From the NCBI GenBank assembly GCA_027483505.1, contig JAIXUP010000073.1, positions 1 to 64,000 on the forward strand: a DNA stretch of 64,000 bases, read 5' to 3'. The DNA is from Hyphomicrobiales bacterium (GTDB lineage: Bacteria; Pseudomonadota; Alphaproteobacteria; Rhizobiales; Beijerinckiaceae). The notes beneath the pieces are model-generated. The model did no database searches, had not been told where the DNA came from, and saw only the letters and a list, made by a program, of their open reading frames with translations. A program made the translations under genes and the position numbers. Position 1 is the first letter of the stretch; the number at the start of each line of letters is the position of its first letter. Positions 29,787 to 38,236 of this stretch are shown here, in pieces.

Positions 29787-30338
29787 TCACTTGTTGTGGT
29801 TGGGGCGGGGCGGCACACGCTCGCCTTTGTCATAGGCTTCCCAGCCCTGGCCGTTGAACGGATCGACGCCGAGCTGGCGCATCACATGGGGGAAATCCAC
29901 CATCACCCAGTTATCGACAATGCGGCCTTCGCTCACCTTCCAGAAGTCCATGTAGCGGATCTCGACGCGCTTGCCGGTGGGAGCAATGCCCATGAACTCG
30001 CCGGTATGCGTCGCATGCTGCGCGCCGAACGCCGCCGCCCACTCGCCGGAGAACAGCCGCGCCTCGTCGATGCAGACCTTGTCGGAGAAGGCGGCCTGGA
30101 ACGGGCGTTGCCAGTTGTCCTGAAACTCCGTGAGGCCATTCTTGGTGCCGCAGCCGGCATTGCCCATCCAGCGGAAGGCTTCGTGGAAGAACGCGCCGAT
30201 GCCGTTGATCTTGTGGTCGTTCAGGCCGTCGACCATGCCCTCGATGACCCGGCGCGTGTCTTCGGTCTTCGACAGGTCGTTGTCGCGCGTCAGCCTGCCT
30301 TGCTCGGGTCTTGCGCCGCTCACGGCTGTCTCCTTCAT
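29787..30338 (-). CDS. SnoaL/NTF2-like (ester cyclase-like) single-domain protein
   Basis: [45 protein letters not shown]. Confidence 0.85.
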   Translation of the reverse strand: MKETAVSGARPEQGRLTRDNDLSKTEDTRRVIEGMVDGLNDHKINGIGAFFHEAFRWMGNAGCGTKNGLTEFQDNWQRPFQAAFSDKVCIDEARLFSGEWAAAFGAQHATHTGEFMGIAPTGKRVEIRYMDFWKVSEGRIVDNWVMVDFPHVMRQLGVDPFNGQGWEAYDKGERVPPRPNHNK

Positions 30339-31546
30339 CCCTTGACGGCGCCGGCCGTCAGGCCCGAGACGATCTGCTTCTGGAACACCATCACCAGCAG
30401 GAACAGCGGCGCGGTGATCGAAACGGCCGCCGCGATCGCCTCGATCTGGTCGGATGCGCGGGTGTCGCGGTTGAGAAACTGCGAGATCGCCGGAACCATG
30501 GTCTGCGACTGGTTGTCGAGCAGGAGCGCGGTCACCAGATAGTCATTGTAGGCCAGCAGGAACGAGAACAGCCCGGTCGTGATCACGCCCGGCCACATCA
30601 CCGGCATGATCACGCGCCAGAACGCGCCGAAATGCGTGCAGCCATCGACGCGGGCCGCCTCGTCAAGTTCGTTCGGGATGTTGAGGAAGAAAGAGCGCAT
30701 CATCCAGATCGTGAAGGGCTGGTTGATCGACACCAGCACGACGATGATCGCCAGCGGCTGGCCGTACAGGGTCGGCGGCGTCGCGCTGAACAGGGTGAAG
30801 AACCAGCCCGTGACAGGCGAGGTCCACAAGGGCATCAGCATCTCGCGCGAGTTGACGAAGGCCGGGACATAGCCGGTGACGAGCACCGAATGGGGCAGGG
30901 CGCGGAAGATCAGGGCGCCGATCAACAGCCAGAAGGCGAGGTTGCTGCGGGTCCGGGCCAGCGCATAGCCGGCAAGCGTGCCAACCGTCAGCGAGATTGT
31001 CACGACGCCGAAGGTGATGATCAGCGAGTTGATGAAGTTGCGGTAGAAACTGTGTTTCACCCAGACCGCGTGATAGTGGTCCATCGTCATGCCGATCAAC
31101 GGCTCGCCCAGCACGCCGAGCACCGGAATGGGCCTGATGACAGCCGACACGATGTTGGCGACGGCCGGCAACAGCACGAGCAGCAGTCCGAGCGCGCCAA
31201 CGGCGAAGATGACGGCGCCGAGAAGCCAGCCGATGGCCATCGAGCCGCCGAGCGCGAGGCGTTTCGCCAGGTCCGGCCCGAATTGCCCGGGAAGCCTGTA
31301 GAGAACCACAAGCAGGACGGCGCCGAGGGCCAGAAGCACGACGGAAACCCCGCCGCTGGTCGTCCGTGTCACGGGCCCGAGCAGGACGGTCAGGGGGTTC
31401 GCAGCCAGCGCATCGACCGGCGCGCGGAACGACATCAGGGCGACCCAGAACAGCGGAAACAGCGCAACCAGCGCCCAGACGGTGAGAAAGACGCCGGTGA
31501 GGACCTTGAGGCCCAACGGCGTCGCGAGGGCGCGTGTATCAGCCAT
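30335..31546 (-). CDS. carbohydrate ABC transporter permease (MalG-like, long N-terminal region)
   Basis: NELDEAARVDGCTHFGAFWRVIMPVMWPG EAA loop. Confidence 0.9.
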   Translation of the reverse strand: MADTRALATPLGLKVLTGVFLTVWALVALFPLFWVALMSFRAPVDALAANPLTVLLGPVTRTTSGGVSVVLLALGAVLLVVLYRLPGQFGPDLAKRLALGGSMAIGWLLGAVIFAVGALGLLLVLLPAVANIVSAVIRPIPVLGVLGEPLIGMTMDHYHAVWVKHSFYRNFINSLIITFGVVTISLTVGTLAGYALARTRSNLAFWLLIGALIFRALPHSVLVTGYVPAFVNSREMLMPLWTSPVTGWFFTLFSATPPTLYGQPLAIIVVLVSINQPFTIWMMRSFFLNIPNELDEAARVDGCTHFGAFWRVIMPVMWPGVITTGLFSFLLAYNDYLVTALLLDNQSQTMVPAISQFLNRDTRASDQIEAIAAAVSITAPLFLLVMVFQKQIVSGLTAGAVKG

Positions 31547-31552
31547 GGCCCG

Positions 31553-32581
31553 TCACCTCGACACCTTGTGGTCGCGCCAGGTGCGCATCAGCAGCGGGAT
31601 CAGCAGCAGCACGATCCCGATCATCGTCAGCATCGACGAGGCGGAGGCGCGGCTGATCGAGCGGTTACCGGTCTCATCGGGCGTCAGGTAGCTGAACGTC
31701 AGCCACTGCAGCGAAATCCGGTGTGCCTCGCTCGAAAAGCCAATGACTTCGTCGAACACCCGGTAGCTGTCCATCAGATGGATGAGCGAAACGAAGATGA
31801 TCAGCGGCATCAGGTGCGGGATCACGATATGGGTCAGCCGCTCCCAGCGCGATGCGCCGTCCACGATCGCCGACTCCATCGTGTCCTGGTCGACGGTCTG
31901 CAGGGCGGCGTAGAACACCACGAAGGCGAAGGGCGCCACATGCCAGACCCGGTAGAACATCATCAGAAGCTCGATCGTCCAGCCCTGCGCGAACATGGCG
32001 ATGTCATGCCCGGTCATCCATTCCAGCGCACGCGTCAGGATGCCGTCGCCGATGAAGAGCCAACGGATCGAGAGGGCTCCGATCACCGGGGTGATGATGA
32101 AGGGCAGCAGTGAAACGAAGATCAGCGGCCCGCGCAGGGATTTGACGGTGTTGTCGACCGCAATCGCCAGCACCAGCCCCAGCAGGAGAACGAGCGGCAA
32201 GGTGACCAGCGTGAAGGTCAGGGTGAAGCGAAGCGCCCTGTAGAAGTCGATCGTTTCAAGCGCCTTCCAGCCTTCGCCATTGGCCGCGAATGCTGCGGCG
32301 ACCTTCTCGGGCTGGAGCAGCTGCCGGTAGGACTCAAGACCGACGAAGACACGGTCGATGATCGGCTTGCCGTTGGCGTCGAGCTTGGCCGTGTTGCGCA
32401 CCTCGGTCACGCAGTTCTGCGTCAGAAAGCCCGGTGTGCAGCTCTCGACCGTGGTTTGGGTGAACTGTTGCCGATTCTGGTAGAAGCTCTGGAAGAACAC
32501 GCTGACCAGCGGCAACGCGATGAAGGTCAGCATCAGGATCAGCGACGGCGCGACAAACATCGCGAATGTCTTGCCTTTCAT
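31553..32581 (-). CDS. sugar ABC transporter permease (MalF-like)
   Basis: TMESAIVDGASRWERLTHIVIPHLMP EAA-like loop; multi-TM. Confidence 0.9.
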   Translation of the reverse strand: MKGKTFAMFVAPSLILMLTFIALPLVSVFFQSFYQNRQQFTQTTVESCTPGFLTQNCVTEVRNTAKLDANGKPIIDRVFVGLESYRQLLQPEKVAAAFAANGEGWKALETIDFYRALRFTLTFTLVTLPLVLLLGLVLAIAVDNTVKSLRGPLIFVSLLPFIITPVIGALSIRWLFIGDGILTRALEWMTGHDIAMFAQGWTIELLMMFYRVWHVAPFAFVVFYAALQTVDQDTMESAIVDGASRWERLTHIVIPHLMPLIIFVSLIHLMDSYRVFDEVIGFSSEAHRISLQWLTFSYLTPDETGNRSISRASASSMLTMIGIVLLLIPLLMRTWRDHKVSR

Positions 32582-32614
32582 GCGCTGATCCTTCCGGTTG
32601 CTGCGAACGGGGGG

Positions 32615-32634
32615 CCGGGCCGCTGGCGGCCCGG
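32615..32634 (-). other. GC-rich perfect hairpin between SBP and permease
   Basis: ccgggccg-ctgg-cggcccgg, 8-bp stem and 4-nt loop. Confidence 0.6.
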
Positions 32635-32651
32635 TCTGCGTGTCTGGCTGG

Positions 32652-33869
32652 TTACTTCACCAGACCCTGTTCCTTGGCCTTGACGAGGTAGGACGCCTCC
32701 ATCTCCGCGAGGGCCTGCTGGGCCGTCAGCTTGCCGGTCATGAAGTCGGCGATCTTCTCGCCGATCGCCGAATGGATCAGGCCCATCGACGTGGTCGAGG
32801 CATAGTTGGGCGCCCCGCCATTGGCTGAGGCAATCGCACCCATTGCAAGACGGCCGGGCACGAAGCCCTTCACCAGCCAGACGGCGGCGTCGTTGTTCGC
32901 CTTGACCATCTCCTCGTCGAGGCCTTCCATCGCCACCCGGAAGGCAGCGTCGGCTTCAGCATCAGAGATGTTCTTGGCGATCACGATGCCATCCCACCAC
33001 AGCGTCGTGGAGGGGCGGCCACCGGCCATCGCGAGCGGCGCCGCCGCCATCGCGACCTTGCCGACCACCTGGCTCTCCTTCGGATCGTCCAGTGCGCCGG
33101 CACGGGATGCCCACAGGTTCGCCATCGCGATCTTGCCCTGCTGGAACTGCTTCTGCACAAAGGTGGAGTCGGAGGCGAGGTATTCAGGGTCCATGTAGGC
33201 GGTCAGCCGCTTGATCATTTCCAGCGCCTTGACGCCAGCCTCGCTGTTGATGCTGGGTGTGTTGTCCGGCTTCACAAAGGTGCCGCCGAAGCCGACGAAC
33301 ATGTTGTTGAAATCATTCGCCAGATCCCAGCCGGCCTTGACCGTGCCGCCCAGCGGATACTGCACCTTGCCGGACGCCTTGATCCTCTCGGCCGCCGCCA
33401 GCACCTGGTCATAGGTGGTCGGGACCGGAATGTTCAGCTCCTTGAAGATGTCCTCGCGGTACATGAAGTTGTGGGCGTTCACCATCATGGCGATGGCCAT
33501 GATCTTGCCGTCGACCCGGATGAACTGGTTCGGGGTCAGGTTCTTGCCGTACTTGGCCACAAGATCGTCGAGCGGGCGGATCGTCCCGGCATTGAGCAGG
33601 GGGGTCAGCGTGCCGTTGGCGACGCCGCCGATGTGGTAGAGCGAGGGGTTCGCTGCGAAGGCGGCCGGCTGCTTGGTGCGGAAGTTCTGGTCGAGTTCAG
33701 CCTGCACATTGCCGCATTCGGCCATGGCGGAGGTCACCGCTTTCCAGGCGTCGAAGCCCGCGGTCAGCGACTTGATCGGCACGGTGTTCTGGAACGCGCA
33801 GGCCGCATGGGCCGACACGGACATGAGCAGCGAGAAGGCTGCGGCGGCGAGGGTCTTCTTGATCATCAT
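32652..33869 (-). CDS. extracellular sugar-binding protein (SBP_bac_1-like)
   Basis: Signal peptide MMIKKTLAAAAFSLLMSVSAHAA; FRTKQPAAFAANPSLYHIGGVANGTLTPLLNAGTIRPLDDL. Confidence 0.9.
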   Translation of the reverse strand: MMIKKTLAAAAFSLLMSVSAHAACAFQNTVPIKSLTAGFDAWKAVTSAMAECGNVQAELDQNFRTKQPAAFAANPSLYHIGGVANGTLTPLLNAGTIRPLDDLVAKYGKNLTPNQFIRVDGKIMAIAMMVNAHNFMYREDIFKELNIPVPTTYDQVLAAAERIKASGKVQYPLGGTVKAGWDLANDFNNMFVGFGGTFVKPDNTPSINSEAGVKALEMIKRLTAYMDPEYLASDSTFVQKQFQQGKIAMANLWASRAGALDDPKESQVVGKVAMAAAPLAMAGGRPSTTLWWDGIVIAKNISDAEADAAFRVAMEGLDEEMVKANNDAAVWLVKGFVPGRLAMGAIASANGGAPNYASTTSMGLIHSAIGEKIADFMTGKLTAQQALAEMEASYLVKAKEQGLVK

Positions 33870-33978
33870 CTTGTCTCCCTGTGATGCTCTGGGTGGTGGG
33901 TTTGCAGGGGGGCCGTTGGAGTGGCCCCGGCTATTCTGTGGTATCGCCAGGTTGGGTCCGGTTCTTGTGCGTTGTCCT

Positions 33979-35025
33979 TTAGAGTCGTTGCCCGGTGTCA
34001 TGGGCGAACAGATGGCAGATCGCGGCCGGCACGCTGATGGCGACCGGGTCCCCGATCTCGGCCCGGAAGTCCTTCGGCGCCTTGATCGCCACGAAGGCGG
34101 CGCCCGAGCGGACCGAGACCAGAGTGGCGTCGCCAAGCAGTTCGAGGCTATAGATCGGCGCGCTGATGTCCCCGTCCGCCGTGACCAGCCTGGCGTCCTC
34201 GGCCCTGAAGCCGAGCGTGACCTTGCCGCTGACGCTCCCCGTCAGTCCGGCGACGCGGACGTTCGGCGCGCTGAAGACCCCGCCCGCGATCTCGCCGTCG
34301 ATCAGGTTCATGGCCGGCGATCCGATGAATCCGGCCACGAAGGTGTTGGCGGGCCGGTCATAGATTTCGGTGGGCGAGCCGACCTGCTGGAACTCGCCCT
34401 TGTTCATCACCACCACGCGATCGGCCAGCGTCATGGCCTCGATCTGGTCATGGGTGACATAGATCGTGGTGACCTTGAGCTCATGCTGAAGGTTCTTGAT
34501 CTGCGCACGGGTCGAGACGCGCAGCTTGGCGTCGAGGTTGGAGAGCGGCTCGTCCATCAGGAAGACCGCTGGCTCGCGCACGATGGCGCGGGCCAGCGCC
34601 ACCCGCTGCCGCTGGCCGCCCGACAACTCGCGCGGACGCCGCTCCAGGAGCGCGCCAAGCTCCACCATCGCTGCCGCCTTGCGCACGCGGGCGTCATGGG
34701 TGGCTGGGTCCACCCTGCGCACCTTCAGCGGAAAGCGGATGTTCTCATAGACGCTGAGATTGGGATAAAGCCCGTAGTTCTGGAACACCATTGCCACATC
34801 GCGGTCCTTGGGCTCGAGATCGTTGACGACACGGTCCCCGATGCGGATCTCGCCCTCGGACGGGTCTTCAAGGCCGGCGATCATCCGCATCGTCGTGGTC
34901 TTGCCGCACCCCGATGGGCCGAGGAAAACCACAAACTCGCGGTCTGCGATGTCGAGGTCAATCGCCTTGACGCCGACGAAGGCGCCCCAGCGTTTACTCA
35001 CCCCGCGCAGCGAAACCTGCACCAT
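33979..35025 (-). CDS. ugpC: carbohydrate ABC transporter ATP-binding protein (MalK/UgpC-like)
   Basis: FLGPSGCGKTTTMRMIAGL, LSGGQRQRVALARAIVREPAVFLMDEPLSNLDAKLR, THDQIEAMTLADR, C-terminal TOBE. Confidence 0.92.
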   Translation of the reverse strand: MVQVSLRGVSKRWGAFVGVKAIDLDIADREFVVFLGPSGCGKTTTMRMIAGLEDPSEGEIRIGDRVVNDLEPKDRDVAMVFQNYGLYPNLSVYENIRFPLKVRRVDPATHDARVRKAAAMVELGALLERRPRELSGGQRQRVALARAIVREPAVFLMDEPLSNLDAKLRVSTRAQIKNLQHELKVTTIYVTHDQIEAMTLADRVVVMNKGEFQQVGSPTEIYDRPANTFVAGFIGSPAMNLIDGEIAGGVFSAPNVRVAGLTGSVSGKVTLGFRAEDARLVTADGDISAPIYSLELLGDATLVSVRSGAAFVAIKAPKDFRAEIGDPVAISVPAAICHLFAHDTGQRL

Positions 35026-35123
35026 CAGCCACTCATCCCGCCACCCGCGCCAGTCCGATTGTGGTCTGCATCCGGCGCGCAGGGAGGCTTCGGAGCAGTC
35101 ATGACGCCTCACGTTGACAGATC

Positions 35124-35139
35124 ATGAATACGTATGCAA
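35124..35139. promoter_or_regulatory. candidate operator, site B
   Basis: atgaat-acgt-atgcaa; 13/16 identical to site A (25582-25597). In the divergent ugpC / SnoaL intergenic region. Confidence 0.5.
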
Positions 35140-35221
35140 GACCTCAGTCGGAATTTGCGCGCGGGCTGTCTGACCTTGGTTCGCCCGGTGTTTTTAAGCG
35201 CTTCAGAGGACCATCCCCCGC

Positions 35222-36247
35222 ATGAACCCCTCGCTCCATCTGGCCAACAAGCTCTTTGTCCATCACGCCTTGAGCGCCGTCGCGGAAGCCACGCCTGCGA
35301 CACTGCACAAGCGCCTGTCGGAGGCCTATCATCCCGATGCCGAGTGGCGCGGCTCGCACCCGATGAACGAGATGCGCGGCCTTGCGGCGATGGAAGCGAA
35401 GGTCTGGGCGCCGCTTCTGCACGCCTTTCCGGATCTTGAGCGCCGCGACGTGATCGTCCTCGGCGGCCACTCGCACGGAAACGACATGGTGGCCACGGTC
35501 GGCCACTATTGCGGCACCTTCCGGAATGACTGGCTGACCATTCCAGCAACCGGCAGGCCGATCTATCTGCGCTCCGGCGAAGTGCACGTCGTGAAGGACG
35601 GAAAGATCACCCAGAGCACCGTCCTGATCGACGTGCTCGACGTCATCCGGCAGGCTGGCTTCTGGCCTGTGGCGCCAAGCCTCGGCACGGAGGAGCAATG
35701 GCCCGGCCCGCTGACGGCGGATGGACTGGTGTTCCGGGAGTCGGACCCTGCCGAGTCCGCCGCCAGCATCGCGCAGACGCTGGCAATGCACAAAACCCTC
35801 GGCGACTATGACGACCATGCCAAGGCAGGCCGCGACGGCCTGCTGAACATGCCGCAAAAGGAACACTGGCACCCCAGGATGATGTGGTACGGGCCGTGCG
35901 GCATCGGCACGACGCGCGGATTGCAGGGCTTTGTCGACTACCACCAGTTGCCCTTCCGCATCGCCTTCCCGAACCGGCGCGGCGGCAACCATTACATCCG
36001 CATCGGCGACGGCCCTTATTCGGCGACGGGCGGCTGGCCGAGCGTCTATGCCAAGCATTCCGGAGGCGGTTTCATGGGCGTGAGCCCGACAGGCCGCGAT
36101 GTCAGCATGCGCGTGATGGACTTCTACCTTCATCACGAAGGGCTGATCCGTGAGAACTGGGTCCCGATCGACATCATCAACCTGCTGCTGCAGATGGACA
36201 TCGATGTCTTCGAGCGTCTGCAGAGCTTCTTCCGGCGCGGGCGCTGA
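35222..36247 (+). CDS. SnoaL/NTF2-like (ester cyclase-like) two-domain protein, paralog of 27396-28448
   Basis: FPDLERRDVIVLGG, HPRMMWYGPCGIGTTRGLQGF, MRVMDFYLHHEGLIRENWVPIDIINLLLQM. Confidence 0.82.
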   Translation: MNPSLHLANKLFVHHALSAVAEATPATLHKRLSEAYHPDAEWRGSHPMNEMRGLAAMEAKVWAPLLHAFPDLERRDVIVLGGHSHGNDMVATVGHYCGTFRNDWLTIPATGRPIYLRSGEVHVVKDGKITQSTVLIDVLDVIRQAGFWPVAPSLGTEEQWPGPLTADGLVFRESDPAESAASIAQTLAMHKTLGDYDDHAKAGRDGLLNMPQKEHWHPRMMWYGPCGIGTTRGLQGFVDYHQLPFRIAFPNRRGGNHYIRIGDGPYSATGGWPSVYAKHSGGGFMGVSPTGRDVSMRVMDFYLHHEGLIRENWVPIDIINLLLQMDIDVFERLQSFFRRGR

Positions 36248-36250
36248 GCC

Positions 36251-37261
36251 TCAATCGCTTTTCGGCATGCGCGCCGAGCCGCGCACCACGAGCCGTGCGG
36301 GCAGGACCGCCGCACGGCGGCTGACCTCGCGCTGCTCCACCTGGTCGAGCAGGATCGTCACCGTTGCGTCCACCATGGCGGCCGAAGGCTGCGAGACGGT
36401 GGTCAGGTTGTAGCCGGCCCACCCGGCCTCAGGCACATCGTCATAGCCGACGATCGAGATGTCCTCGGGGATCCGCAGCCTGAGTTCGCCCCGCACCACG
36501 TCCATCACCGAGAAGGCCATGTGGTCGTTGGCGACGAACACCGCGTCAGGCCGGTCGCGCCCGCTGAGCAGGCCCCGCGCGGCCGCCGCCGCGCCCTCGA
36601 AGCTGTAGCCGCCGACGGCCCGGCCCGCCAGGGTCATGCCGCGCTCGGCCAACCCCTTGTAGAAGCCTGCCTCGCGGTCGCGGCTCGTCGACGAGTCCTC
36701 CTGCCCGGCGATGAAGGCGATCCGCCGGTGGCCGCCCGCGATCAGGAAATGGGCCAGTTGCCGCGCCCCCTCGATGTTGTCCGAGGTCACGCTCGATGTC
36801 GGCGAAGAGGGCACATAGCGGTTGAACATGACCACGGGCGTGCCGGTGTCGGCGCATTCGCGCGCGAGGCTGGATGACAGCGTCGCCGACGCCATCACGA
36901 TGCCCTCGACCTGATACTGCAGCATCTTCTGCACGACCTGGTCCTGATTGCCTGTGTCGGTCATGAACAGCAGCACCTGGTAGCCCCGCTCCTGCAGGGC
37001 GCGCGACATTTGCTCCAGAACGACCGGATAGAACTGGTTGTCGAGATAGGCGACCATGATGGCGATCAGCCGGGAGCGGCCGCTGATCATCGCCCTTGCG
37101 ATGACGTTGGGCCGGTATCCCAGCGTCTTGGCGGCTTCCAGCACGCGTGCGCGGGTCTCCTCCGACACGCTTCCGCCGGGCGAGAAAGTGCGGCTCACGG
37201 CGGACTGCGATACGTTCGCGAGACGCGCCACGTCGCCGGAAGTGACGGAATGCTTGTTCAT
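36251..37261 (-). CDS. LacI-family transcriptional regulator
   Basis: SGDVARLANVSQSAVSRTFSPGGSVSEETRARVLEAAKTLGYRPN HTH; Peripla_BP-like body. Confidence 0.95.
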   Translation of the reverse strand: MNKHSVTSGDVARLANVSQSAVSRTFSPGGSVSEETRARVLEAAKTLGYRPNVIARAMISGRSRLIAIMVAYLDNQFYPVVLEQMSRALQERGYQVLLFMTDTGNQDQVVQKMLQYQVEGIVMASATLSSSLARECADTGTPVVMFNRYVPSSPTSSVTSDNIEGARQLAHFLIAGGHRRIAFIAGQEDSSTSRDREAGFYKGLAERGMTLAGRAVGGYSFEGAAAAARGLLSGRDRPDAVFVANDHMAFSVMDVVRGELRLRIPEDISIVGYDDVPEAGWAGYNLTTVSQPSAAMVDATVTILLDQVEQREVSRRAAVLPARLVVRGSARMPKSD

Positions 37262-37399
37262 GGTGCGAACTATTGCCGGGTTTGCGCGCCTGGTCCAGCC
37301 TGCGGCAAAGCACGGATGAAAATTGGCCATTGCTCAATTGGACCAAACAGTACATTTGATGGTGCTAAGGCTTTTCCCGGCTTGCCTCTGGAGACCGCC

Positions 37400-38236
37400 A
37401 TGCCGCTGAACGGCAACACCCAGTTGATCGCGCACGTCGGCTACCCGACATCGACCTTCAAGGCGCCGATGATCTACAATCCGTATTTCGACAGCGTCGG
37501 CCTCAATGCCTGCGTCGTGCCGATGGGCGTCCGGGACGCCGACTTCGCGGTGTCGCTGCCGGCGATCTTCCGCATGTCCAACGTGCTCGGCGCGCTGATC
37601 ACCATGCCGCACAAGATCAGCGTCATGGCCATGCTCGGATCGGTCTCGGACACCGCGGCGATTTCCGGCGCCTGCAACGCGGTGCGCCGCAGCGCGGACG
37701 GCAGGCTCGAAGGCGACATGTTCGATGGCGAGGGCTTCGTGCGCGGCATCCTGCGCAAGGGGCGCACTGTCGCCGGAGCCTCCGCCCTGGTGGTGGGGGC
37801 GGGCGGTGTCGGCTCGGCCATCGCGGCCTCCCTGGCCAAGGCGGGGCTGGGGCGGATCGGCCTGCATGACATCAACCCGGCGATGGCGGAGGCGCTGGCT
37901 GGCCGCCTGGCACGGCACTATCCGGGTCTGGCGGTCGGCACGGGCTCGAACGATCCGGCAGGCTTCGACATTGTCATCAACGCGACACCGCTCGGCATGG
38001 CCGCAGGCGACCCGATGCCCGTCGACATGGCGCGCGTCGCGCCGTCAAGCTTCGTCGGGGAGGTCGTCATGAAGCAGGCGAAGACCGCCTTCGTCATGGC
38101 TGCGGAAGCGCGGGGCTGCCAGGTGCAGCCGGGCATCGACATGTTGTTCGAACAGATTCCCGCCTATCTCGAATTCTTCGGGCTTCCGGCCACGACGCCC
38201 GAGACCCTCCGTTCGCTGGCGCAGATCAGCTACTGA
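37400..38236 (+). CDS. shikimate dehydrogenase-family protein (AroE-like paralog)
   Basis: ALITMPHKISVM, GACNAVRR...GDMFDGEGFVRGI, VVGAGGVGSAIAASLAKAG, VINATPLGM. Confidence 0.88.
   Translation: MPLNGNTQLIAHVGYPTSTFKAPMIYNPYFDSVGLNACVVPMGVRDADFAVSLPAIFRMSNVLGALITMPHKISVMAMLGSVSDTAAISGACNAVRRSADGRLEGDMFDGEGFVRGILRKGRTVAGASALVVGAGGVGSAIAASLAKAGLGRIGLHDINPAMAEALAGRLARHYPGLAVGTGSNDPAGFDIVINATPLGMAAGDPMPVDMARVAPSSFVGEVVMKQAKTAFVMAAEARGCQVQPGIDMLFEQIPAYLEFFGLPATTPETLRSLAQISY

Noticed and set aside
30311-32113. 600-aa plus-strand ORF opposite the sugar permeases
   Set aside because: His/Gln/Asp/Arg-rich shadow of transmembrane coding sequence; the real permeases are on the minus strand.
33909-33928. 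ggggcc-gttggagt-ggcccc hairpin between ugpC and SBP as a terminator
   Set aside because: Only a 6-bp stem with an 8-nt loop and no T-tract; kept only as a weak possible attenuating structure.
35222-36247. Polyketide-type cyclase cluster (because of SnoaL-like folds)
   Set aside because: No ketosynthase, ACP or other biosynthetic genes; SnoaL/NTF2 is a very broad fold and the context is importers and dehydrogenases.
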